The notes below the pieces were generated by a model that did not search any database, had not been told where the DNA came from, and saw nothing but the letters and a program-made list of their open reading frames with translations. The position numbers and the translations under genes were made by a program. Below are positions 29,769-37,797 of a stretch of DNA of 39,357 bases, piece after piece (positions within the stretch are counted from its first letter, which is position 1; every line of letters starts with the position of its first letter). The stretch is from Saprospiraceae bacterium (GTDB lineage Bacteria; Bacteroidota; Bacteroidia; Chitinophagales; Saprospiraceae), in contig JALWKB010000181.1 in assembly GCA_026996805.1 (NCBI GenBank), forward strand, positions 1-39,357, in the 5' to 3' direction.

Positions 29769-31511
29769 ATGCTGAGGAGCAGACTGGATATCCGCGCATG
29801 TATCATCGGATGGATCACCGGGGCCGCGTTGAGTGCCCTGACGGCCGTGGGATACGGTCAAAACTTGGCCTCGGGCTATGTCTATGGCATACGCAGTGTG
29901 CGGCAAGCCTTTGAGGGCGATTTTTCTGCCATGGATTCGGCCGTGCTCACCTTGGACAATCCCTTTCGGCAGGAGCCGCAGGGCAATCCGCCGCAGCTCC
30001 ACTACATCGACCATACCGAAGTGCGCGTCAGTCTGATCTTCAACGCCTCCCTGCGCGCGGATGTCGACAGCAATTACTGGCAATACACCGTGCATTACAA
30101 GCTGATCGAATACCCCTCCCAACAGATCATCGACACGGGTGCCCTACAGGTGGGGGTAGACGAACGCTGTGCCTACTACGAACACATGGACACCTTTCGC
30201 GTCAGCGGCGACATCGACAGCGTGCGCCTCGTCATTACGGCGATCGATGATTCGACAGCGGCGGGCTCTACGCTTCCCGACGACATCGAGCTGCGTTTGA
30301 TGTTGTACAACCACCGCATCCATTATTTCAATGCGGCGCATAAGCCCTACCTCGAAGTCAATGTGCAGGGCGATAAGGCCCATCTGCACTGGAGCCTCAT
30401 CGAAGGGGCCCACCGCTACGAGGTGGAGATCCTCCACATCGACCTCTACGAGCCGGATCCGCCGCCCAACGAGGCCATCTTCCGCGAGCGAGCCACCCGC
30501 ATCGCCACCGACAGAAATTTCTTGGTATGGGATCTGACCTATCCCGCGGGCAAGGTGTTTTTCCGCGTGCGCGCCGTGGGTTACTACATTCGCAACATCA
30601 GCGACGGCGACTACTCGCGACTGAAGTACGGCGCCTATTCCAACCCGCGCTACGTGGGCGTAGCCAATTACGATGCTGGCATGCACTGGCAGGAGCAAGC
30701 GCAGTTTACCGAGCGGGGACAGTGGCAAAAGCAGATGCAGTATTACGATCACGCCCTGCGCCTCCAACAGCGCATCACCTCCCAGAACAGCAAGGGCCAT
30801 TGTATCGTCGAAGAGCGCGATTACGACGCCGAGGGGCGCCCAGCCCTCCAGATACTGCCCGTGCCCGACCTCGACAGGGGCATCGACTTCAGCTATCGCT
30901 CATACTTTAACACCAACAATGCGGGGCAAAACTACAGCTATCTCGACTTCGACGACGGCACGGCCGATCCGCTCTCCATCAGCTCGGGGGCTGGCAAGTA
31001 CTACAGCCCCAACAACACGGCCGATGAAGTGATGAACGACTACCTGCCCAATGCCCACGCCAAACCCTTCGTGCATACCCGCTACACCAACGATCCTACC
31101 AACCGCGTGGTGGCTCAGAGCATGCCGGGCGCCTTCTACCAGATCGGCAGCGGTCATGAAACGCGCTACTACTACCTCACTGCCACCGAAGCAGAGCTCA
31201 AGCGGCTCTTTCGGGATGAAATAGGAGATGCCTCCCACTACAAAAAGACCGTCACTGTCGATCCCAACGGCCAGGCGAGCGTGCGCTTTACCGACCTTGC
31301 GGGACGCACCGTCGCTACGGCCTTGATCGGCGAGCCCCCTTCCAACCTCCAGCCCCTCGACGACATCGACCAGCAACTCATCAAGACCGCCCTCAACACG
31401 GGCACCCTCAACCGCTACGACCTGACGATCGAGTCGGTCAATACACTGTTTGCCGAACACCCCAATGCCAACTTCACCTTTCACTACGATCTCAAGGGCG
31501 TGTTGCTCTAG
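29769..31511 (+). CDS. RHS protein, 5' portion up to in-frame TAG
   Basis: Signal-like MLRSRLDIRACIIGWITGAALSALTAVGYGQ; RHS-type DYDAEGRPALQILPVP...YFNTNNAGQNYSYLDFD...RYTNDPTNRVVAQSMPGAFYQIGSGHETRYYY; ends FHYDLKGVLL*. Confidence 0.85.
   Translation: MLRSRLDIRACIIGWITGAALSALTAVGYGQNLASGYVYGIRSVRQAFEGDFSAMDSAVLTLDNPFRQEPQGNPPQLHYIDHTEVRVSLIFNASLRADVDSNYWQYTVHYKLIEYPSQQIIDTGALQVGVDERCAYYEHMDTFRVSGDIDSVRLVITAIDDSTAAGSTLPDDIELRLMLYNHRIHYFNAAHKPYLEVNVQGDKAHLHWSLIEGAHRYEVEILHIDLYEPDPPPNEAIFRERATRIATDRNFLVWDLTYPAGKVFFRVRAVGYYIRNISDGDYSRLKYGAYSNPRYVGVANYDAGMHWQEQAQFTERGQWQKQMQYYDHALRLQQRITSQNSKGHCIVEERDYDAEGRPALQILPVPDLDRGIDFSYRSYFNTNNAGQNYSYLDFDDGTADPLSISSGAGKYYSPNNTADEVMNDYLPNAHAKPFVHTRYTNDPTNRVVAQSMPGAFYQIGSGHETRYYYLTATEAELKRLFRDEIGDASHYKKTVTVDPNGQASVRFTDLAGRTVATALIGEPPSNLQPLDDIDQQLIKTALNTGTLNRYDLTIESVNTLFAEHPNANFTFHYDLKGVLL
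31509..31511 (+). other. In-frame amber codon splitting one RHS reading frame
   Basis: ORFs 29763..31511 and 31593..37394 are in the same frame. Translation across TAG reads FHYDLKGVLL*LSRDPSTPCKDCRYEVQFYIVDECGRKVELQ with no other stop. Confidence 0.95.
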
Positions 31512-34500
31512 CTGTCGCGCGACCCCTCCACTCCCTGCAAGGATTGCCGCTACGAAGTACAGTTTTATATCGTCGACGAATGCGGCCGCAAAGTGGAGCT
31601 GCAAAACATCCAGACCGGGGCCCACAGCTTCAGCTACGCCGATACCGTGCTGACCGTCACCATCACCAATCCCGTCACTCCCAATCCGAGCTGTCCCGAT
31701 ACGGGCCACTACCAGAGCGATGAAGTGCGCTTTGAGGCCCTCTTTGGCAGCGTCGGCGAGTACAAGGTGTACAAAGTGTTGAAGCTCATCCCCTACACGT
31801 TGGAAGAGCTCATCGGCACCGTGACGATGACGGAGCTCGACTCGCTGATGGAAAAGGCCGACAGTCTGGTGCGCATATTGACCGATACGCTGTTTTGCCA
31901 CACGGCCTGCTACTCCTATTGCGAACACCTCGTCGACCAAAACAACCCGCCCGATAGCGCGACGCGGGCCATGATGCTCAACGACTGCATTGCGAGCCTG
32001 TGCATTGCCGACAGCTTGGGCGGAGATGCCTATGCCCTGGGCTGCAAGGCCATGCGCCTGCGCATCGTCGACCAGCTCGTGCCCGGCCACAGCTCCCTCC
32101 TCCTCGACGACCTGCTCGAGCCGGGATGGGATCAAAACGTCTTGCTCCACATCATCGAAGCCGACGGCACGCGCGTGACCTTTCACAACTACACCGTGAT
32201 CGACGAAAACGGACAGATAAGACCCCAACCGCGCGTGCGCCTCTACTGCGATGGGCAGGTGATAGAGTACTTGTTGACCAACAAGGGGACCCTGACGCTG
32301 ATGCTGCGCGACAAGCGCTGCTGGCAAAACCAGTGGGCAGAAGACCTGGCGCCCTTCCACCGCGAATACTGCCATTACGAAGCCTGTCAGTGCATATCGA
32401 CCACGCGCGAGTACGACGTGCGCCTCACTCGCCTCAACCGCAAGGGCGCCGAAGAGGAATTCAACTGTCCCAACTGCTCGCTTGAGGACCTGCTGGCCGA
32501 AGTGATCGACGCCGACCCCTTTGCCGACATCACCAGCTGCGTGTCCAACCACCTGACCAATTGCGGCAATATAAAATCGAAGATTCAGTATGAAATCGCG
32601 CACTTTTTCGACCACATGACAAAAAAAGATGCCATACTGTCGGCCCTCGAAGAGCTGGGATACACCCCAGATTTCTACGGACTGGTGGAATACCTCGCCG
32701 AGCGCTCGCTCAACAGCGATAGCCGCCTCCAACGACCCCAACCCGATGCCGAATGGAAAATCATGATCTCCCTGTACCAGCAGATCAAAGAGCGCATCTA
32801 CTGGGATTGCGTGGGATGTACCATCTACACCAAAGAAGAAGAAGGACTCTTTACGCGGCCCGAACCCCTCGACGTAATGGACCTCTCCGATGCCGAAGAC
32901 ATCATCGACAGTACCAAAAACGAGCAAGACGTCATACGACACGATGTGAGCGTCGGCGACAAGATCAAGCGCTTAGAGGAAATACTGGGGCACCCGATCA
33001 GCAGCGCCGACAGCGCCCACATCGCCGACATACTCTTCAAATACCGCAATCAGACCTGCGGCCCCAACCCCGTGTCGCGGTGTATGGTGCCCTCCGACAT
33101 CGTGCACCACCAGTACAACGACTGCGGCTCGCCCCTCAATCCCTACCGCATCTACAAGCCCAATGCGTCCAACAGCTTGAAATTGCGCTACCACGCCCAG
33201 GCCAGCGCAGCCCTCTATACACCCCTCAACCCCAACGACTACTTCCAGCCCTCGTGCGACCCCGATCACCCCATCGACGTGGGCAAACACTACCTGTTTT
33301 TGTTCCGACCCTGCGGCTTCCTCTCCTGCGATAGCCTCAACGTAGAGGCCAACATCGTCGTGCGCGCCATACCCAAGGTATGCGGCGATACGGCTCAAAA
33401 CCTCGAACTGGCCGTGTACAAAGTGCGCTGCAATGGCAACAATCTACAGATACTCGACCGAATCCATTGCTACGACGAACAGAGCCCCAACTTTTCAAAC
33501 AAGCAGTTTAAGTACTCCGTACAGCGCAACTACTACGGTGGCCTGATCAGCTACATCGCCAACGACGAGACGACCAAACTGGACTCCAACGAAATGCTCC
33601 TGCTGCAGTTTTATCAACGCGCTGAAGACACCGACAATACCGTCGACTCCTTTGCCTTTGAAGTGCGGACTTTTAAATACAGCAGAGACATGAAGCTGTG
33701 GTCCCATCTGCAAGACACCCAAAACTACAGCCACTTGCACGTGTTGCAGGAGCTGTACGACTACATCGAGGGACTGTCACCCCAAGCAACGGATGAGAAG
33801 ATCAACGAATTTATCTCCGAAATATGGTGTTGCGAGCAGGCTTGCGTAAAGATGGACAGCTGCGTGGATTCGATATTGCATCTGGTGCAGCAAAAACTCA
33901 AGGGAAGGACGATACCAGATAGTTTTGAGTATTGTAAAGTGCATCCCTTAGGCTTTGCTTGTGATGAAGGTATAAAATTGTACGTTGGAAATAATTGTAA
34001 GAATGCCCTGCGAAGGGATTTTTGTTATATCGGGAGATATGGTGTCATTTATACGTTCATCAACGAATACGGCCAGGTCATCTTCTTAGGACAAACGGAA
34101 ATCATCGACTACAAGCCGACGAACATCCCGTTTGATCGCATCGATAAAGATTCACTGATTCCGCCGATATTCCGTCAAAGTGCCACGGATGCCCCGTTTA
34201 AATTTGAAGAGTGGCATGCCAAGGTGCTGTTTCGCACTTACGACGCGTCGCGCGATACGCTGTTTTACCACTGGGGATACCTAGTGTCGAGCTATAGAAA
34301 TATAACGGAAAACAACGCCGATTTTAGCGAATGCCGTCGGGTGGTGGACACCACGGAAGATGATTGTCTTGCGTGGGTGGAGAAGAAGATCCAGCAGAAG
34401 AAACAACGGCGGTATGACGACGAGGTCAACGACGAGAAGCTGACGCCGCGAGTGCGCAAACAGGCCCTGTGCCTGGAAGGGCTGCGCGAGGACTTTTGGG

Positions 34501-37394
34501 TGGAGTACACGACGAAGATGTACCACTACACGCTGTACTACTACGACCGAGCGGGCAACCTGATACGGACAGTGCCGCCGAGCGGGGTGGTGGTGTTGGG
34601 CCCGCAGTACTTTCAGAAGGGCAAGTACCGCCCGGGCAACCAGCCGGTACCGCCGCACCGCCAAAATCGAATATCGACGTACCGCTACAACAGCTACGAC
34701 CAGCTGGTGGAATCGCATATACCCGACCGTGGGGAGATGCGTTATTACTACGATTACGGGCGGCTGCTGCGCTTTGTGCAAGATGCCGAGCAGCTGCAGG
34801 CGGGCACGGATTACAACTACTACAAGTACGACCGCTACGGTCGGGTAGTGGAGAAGGGCGAGCTGGTGGGAGCGACGTGGCAGACGAAAGACCTGTACGA
34901 TCGGACGAATTATCCGGGCGCGGGCCAAACGGTAGAAGACGTGATACGCTACATCTACAGCGAGCGGATATCGATGCCGGGCAGTGTAGTGCCCGAGCAG
35001 CGGAACTTGCGAGGACGGCTGTCGGTGTCGATCTACGGAGATGTGTACACGGCGTACGACTACGACGATCAGGGAAATGTGGAGCGCCTGTACCACTACC
35101 AGCCGCGGCTGGACTGGAAGGAGGTGGAATACGACTACGACCTGCTGAGCGGAGATGTGTTGCAGATGCAGTACCAGCCGGGGCAGTACGATGGCTATCG
35201 GTATCGGTATCTGTACGATGCGGACAATCGGCTGGAGTACGTGTACACGACGAGCTGGGGCTCGCTGTGGGATGAGGACCTGCGTCGGGAGTACTATGCA
35301 CACGGTCCGGTGGCGCGAGAGGAACTTGGAGAGCTGAAGGTGCAGGGCGTGGACTACGTGTATACGCTGCAGGGGTGGTTGAAATCGGTGAATGTGCCGG
35401 GTGAGGGGAGCTATGCGCATGAGCCGGGCCGCGATGGCGACGACACGCAGGGCCCGCAAGAGCACAGCTATGTGGGCAGGGATGCGATGGGCTTTACGCT
35501 GGGATACCACGACGAGGACTACGAGGCGATCGGCGCGGGTGTGGACTTGGGGCCGCTGAATGCGGGGACGTGGGTAGACCTGTCGCCCTCCCTACTCGAA
35601 CACACCCCGGGCAAATACGGCCTATTGGGCGGCAACATCGCGTGGATGACGACAGACGTAAAGCTGTTGGGCGAAGTGCGGAGCATGGCATACCAGTACG
35701 ACCAGCTGCATCGTCTGAAGCGGAGCGAGAGCTACCGAGCGATGGGGGATGTGCTGGAGCGTGATGGATTGGCAGAGACGTACCGCAGCCGCTACACCTA
35801 CGATGCCGACGGCAATATAGACAGTCTGATACGGTATGGCGGTATGGGCTTGATGGATTCGCTGAAGTACTACTACGACGGTCAGGGTCCGCACCCGAAT
35901 CGATTGCGGCATGTGCGGGATGCGGTGGGGTCCGGCGTGTACGGCGAAGATGTGGATGATCAGGTGGTAGACAACTACAGTTACGATGCTACGGGCAATT
36001 TGATAGGCGATGTGCAGGGTGGATTGACGGTGGCGTGGAATGCGTACGAGCGTGTGGAGGGGACGCAGAGGGTAGGAGGCGGGATGTATGAAATGGTGTA
36101 CGATGGGGATTTGCGGCGCGTTCGGAAGCGCTTTATGAAGGACGGCGGCGAGCGGAACGTGTATTACGTGCGCGACCTGAGCGGAGAGGTGTTGGCGGTG
36201 TACACCGACACGATCAAGCCCGACGGCACGGTGCAGGTCTTCGAGCAGACAGAAGTGACATTGAAAGGTGCAAAACGCCTTGGCATCGACCCCGTAGGTC
36301 GGGACATGCTCCACATGTACGGCCCGGTGCGTCGCCGTTGCAGGGACAGGAAGCGCTACGAGCTGAGCAATCACTTGGGTAATGTACTGGCTGTAGTGTC
36401 TGACAGAAAGTTTGCCCAAGGCGGAGGAGGAAATCAGGTGAGTTACTTCGAGGTACAGAAGATAGCAGCTGCCGACTACTACCCCTACGGCCAGCTACAT
36501 CCGGGTCGGTATGTGGACTTGCGTTATTATCGCTATGGATATAATGGAAAGGAGCGAGAGGAGCGTGGGGAGTTTGGTACCTTGACGCACTACGATTACG
36601 GCTTTCGGGTGTACAGTCCGGGTTTGGGACGCTTTTGGAGCGTGGATCCGAAGGCGGCGGAGTATGCGGGGTGGAGTGGGTATGTGTATGTGATGGGCAA
36701 TCCGCTGAGGTATGTGGATGTGGAGGGATTGGAGCCTGAAGACATCATACTCAGGGGGAAGAACAATTCTTCGGTAATCGTCAAGACGGATTTGGTGGAC
36801 ATCACTGTTGATGCGGGAGATATATTGGGAGATGTTGGCGGGGTGTACACTTTGGAGGGCGAAGATGTAGTTGTGGCTGCGCTGGACATAGTGGGCATAG
36901 TAGATCCCACAGGCGTAGCGGATTTTGCAGCTGGTAGTATAGAGCTACAACGGGGGAACTATTTGGATGGGGCTGTCAGTTATGCGGGTATTTTGCCGTA
37001 TATTGGAGACATATTTAAGATCGCCAAGCTACCGAAGCATGTCAAGACGATACGACGTGCGATAGAGTTATCGAGACTTTCAAGAAAAAATCTTGGATTT
37101 AGTGATTATAAAAAAGCTATTGAGCATTATAGAAAACATGGAGAACATATTAAGAAAATTCTTGGCCATAATGAATATACATTAGAGCAATACATAAAAG
37201 ATGCTAACTTGGTAATAAGAGAAGGTAGTTATATACCAGAATTAAATGCATATGTAAAACATTTAAGTGGCAGTGGTGAAAAGTCAAAATATTTATTTGT
37301 TGGTATCACTAGCAATAAGAAACACATAACAACATTTCATATTAAATCTGCCAAAAAGATTATTAAAAAAGTTCCAGGATTTAAATATAAGTAA
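31512..37394 (+). CDS. RHS protein, 3' portion: YD repeats, RHS-associated core and C-terminal toxin
   Basis: Continuous frame after the TAG; YD repeats (YYYDRAGNLIRTVPPSG, YRYNSYDQLVESHIPDRGEMRYYYDYGRLLRFVQDAEQ); core KRYELSNHLGNVLAVVSDRK...GFRVYSPGLGRFWSVDP...NPLRYVDVEGLE. No credible start codon after the TAG. Confidence 0.88.
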   Translation: MSRDPSTPCKDCRYEVQFYIVDECGRKVELQNIQTGAHSFSYADTVLTVTITNPVTPNPSCPDTGHYQSDEVRFEALFGSVGEYKVYKVLKLIPYTLEELIGTVTMTELDSLMEKADSLVRILTDTLFCHTACYSYCEHLVDQNNPPDSATRAMMLNDCIASLCIADSLGGDAYALGCKAMRLRIVDQLVPGHSSLLLDDLLEPGWDQNVLLHIIEADGTRVTFHNYTVIDENGQIRPQPRVRLYCDGQVIEYLLTNKGTLTLMLRDKRCWQNQWAEDLAPFHREYCHYEACQCISTTREYDVRLTRLNRKGAEEEFNCPNCSLEDLLAEVIDADPFADITSCVSNHLTNCGNIKSKIQYEIAHFFDHMTKKDAILSALEELGYTPDFYGLVEYLAERSLNSDSRLQRPQPDAEWKIMISLYQQIKERIYWDCVGCTIYTKEEEGLFTRPEPLDVMDLSDAEDIIDSTKNEQDVIRHDVSVGDKIKRLEEILGHPISSADSAHIADILFKYRNQTCGPNPVSRCMVPSDIVHHQYNDCGSPLNPYRIYKPNASNSLKLRYHAQASAALYTPLNPNDYFQPSCDPDHPIDVGKHYLFLFRPCGFLSCDSLNVEANIVVRAIPKVCGDTAQNLELAVYKVRCNGNNLQILDRIHCYDEQSPNFSNKQFKYSVQRNYYGGLISYIANDETTKLDSNEMLLLQFYQRAEDTDNTVDSFAFEVRTFKYSRDMKLWSHLQDTQNYSHLHVLQELYDYIEGLSPQATDEKINEFISEIWCCEQACVKMDSCVDSILHLVQQKLKGRTIPDSFEYCKVHPLGFACDEGIKLYVGNNCKNALRRDFCYIGRYGVIYTFINEYGQVIFLGQTEIIDYKPTNIPFDRIDKDSLIPPIFRQSATDAPFKFEEWHAKVLFRTYDASRDTLFYHWGYLVSSYRNITENNADFSECRRVVDTTEDDCLAWVEKKIQQKKQRRYDDEVNDEKLTPRVRKQALCLEGLREDFWVEYTTKMYHYTLYYYDRAGNLIRTVPPSGVVVLGPQYFQKGKYRPGNQPVPPHRQNRISTYRYNSYDQLVESHIPDRGEMRYYYDYGRLLRFVQDAEQLQAGTDYNYYKYDRYGRVVEKGELVGATWQTKDLYDRTNYPGAGQTVEDVIRYIYSERISMPGSVVPEQRNLRGRLSVSIYGDVYTAYDYDDQGNVERLYHYQPRLDWKEVEYDYDLLSGDVLQMQYQPGQYDGYRYRYLYDADNRLEYVYTTSWGSLWDEDLRREYYAHGPVAREELGELKVQGVDYVYTLQGWLKSVNVPGEGSYAHEPGRDGDDTQGPQEHSYVGRDAMGFTLGYHDEDYEAIGAGVDLGPLNAGTWVDLSPSLLEHTPGKYGLLGGNIAWMTTDVKLLGEVRSMAYQYDQLHRLKRSESYRAMGDVLERDGLAETYRSRYTYDADGNIDSLIRYGGMGLMDSLKYYYDGQGPHPNRLRHVRDAVGSGVYGEDVDDQVVDNYSYDATGNLIGDVQGGLTVAWNAYERVEGTQRVGGGMYEMVYDGDLRRVRKRFMKDGGERNVYYVRDLSGEVLAVYTDTIKPDGTVQVFEQTEVTLKGAKRLGIDPVGRDMLHMYGPVRRRCRDRKRYELSNHLGNVLAVVSDRKFAQGGGGNQVSYFEVQKIAAADYYPYGQLHPGRYVDLRYYRYGYNGKEREERGEFGTLTHYDYGFRVYSPGLGRFWSVDPKAAEYAGWSGYVYVMGNPLRYVDVEGLEPEDIILRGKNNSSVIVKTDLVDITVDAGDILGDVGGVYTLEGEDVVVAALDIVGIVDPTGVADFAAGSIELQRGNYLDGAVSYAGILPYIGDIFKIAKLPKHVKTIRRAIELSRLSRKNLGFSDYKKAIEHYRKHGEHIKKILGHNEYTLEQYIKDANLVIREGSYIPELNAYVKHLSGSGEKSKYLFVGITSNKKHITTFHIKSAKKIIKKVPGFKYK
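36245..36733 (+). repeat. RHS core direct repeat, copy 1
   Basis: gcagacagaag...gtggagggattgga aligns without indels to 37836..38324 at constant offset 1591 bp; about 8 amino-acid differences in ~162 residues by eye. Confidence 0.95.
36734..37080 (+). other. Pretoxin-like linker of toxin 1
   Basis: ALDIVGIVDPTGVADFAAGSIELQRGNYLDGAVSYAGILPYIGDIFKIAKLPKH resembles the TG-type pretoxin region of polymorphic toxins. Confidence 0.6.
37081..37394 (+). other. C-terminal toxin domain 1, candidate BECR-like RNase
   Basis: AT-rich segment: DYKKAIEHYRKHGEHIKKILGHNEYTLEQYIKDANLVIREGSYIPELNAYVKHL...KYLFVGITSNKKHITTFHIKS; H..KHG...YT.EQYI..A...G.I.T pattern is reminiscent of BECR-fold toxins. Pattern-level only. 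Confidence 0.45.
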
Positions 37395-37397
37395 CAT

Positions 37398-37754
37398 ATG
37401 ATATGTATAAAAAAAATTGAGTGGCTAGATTATGAAACTAAAGAAGCAGAAGTTGTTCTAACCGATGGAAAGTTTGAGTTTATAGTGTTTTCACACCCAT
37501 TTGAAGGAAGCATAGAGCTTCCATTAGGGGCTTTGTATGCTGAAAACATTAAAAAAGCAACAAAAAAGGAGTATTTTATTCAAAAAACAAATAACTATTA
37601 TTCCTATCTAATTAATGGTAAACTAATTAACAAGGCAAGCGGCTTGGTTAAGTTGGGTGAATTTACTATAGAGATAGATAATATTGATTTAATTCCCGAC
37701 GAAGTAATGAATGGTGAGTATATTAGTTTTGAAGTTGTAAGATTAGATATGTAA
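37398..37754 (+). CDS. Candidate cognate immunity protein 1 (cytosolic)
   Basis: 118-aa AT-rich ORF beginning 3 nt after the toxin stop, same strand, no signal peptide. Confidence 0.6.
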   Translation: MICIKKIEWLDYETKEAEVVLTDGKFEFIVFSHPFEGSIELPLGALYAENIKKATKKEYFIQKTNNYYSYLINGKLINKASGLVKLGEFTIEIDNIDLIPDEVMNGEYISFEVVRLDM

Positions 37755-37797
37755 TTAAATAATAGATAATTAATAATTCTTTTTCTATTTATAATTA

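Noticed and set aside
31509-31511. Genome-wide TAG recoding as the explanation for the RHS amber
   Set aside because: TAG is the natural stop of several neighbouring genes (889, 10143, 15751, 16407 and the glycoside hydrolase), so wholesale reassignment is unlikely.
30900-32942. 680-aa minus-strand ORF antisense to the RHS gene
   Set aside because: Shadow ORF from strong third-position GC bias; low-complexity V/G/H-rich translation without a domain. Same reasoning for 27626..29224, 26138..27541, 34281..35510 and 3294..4583.
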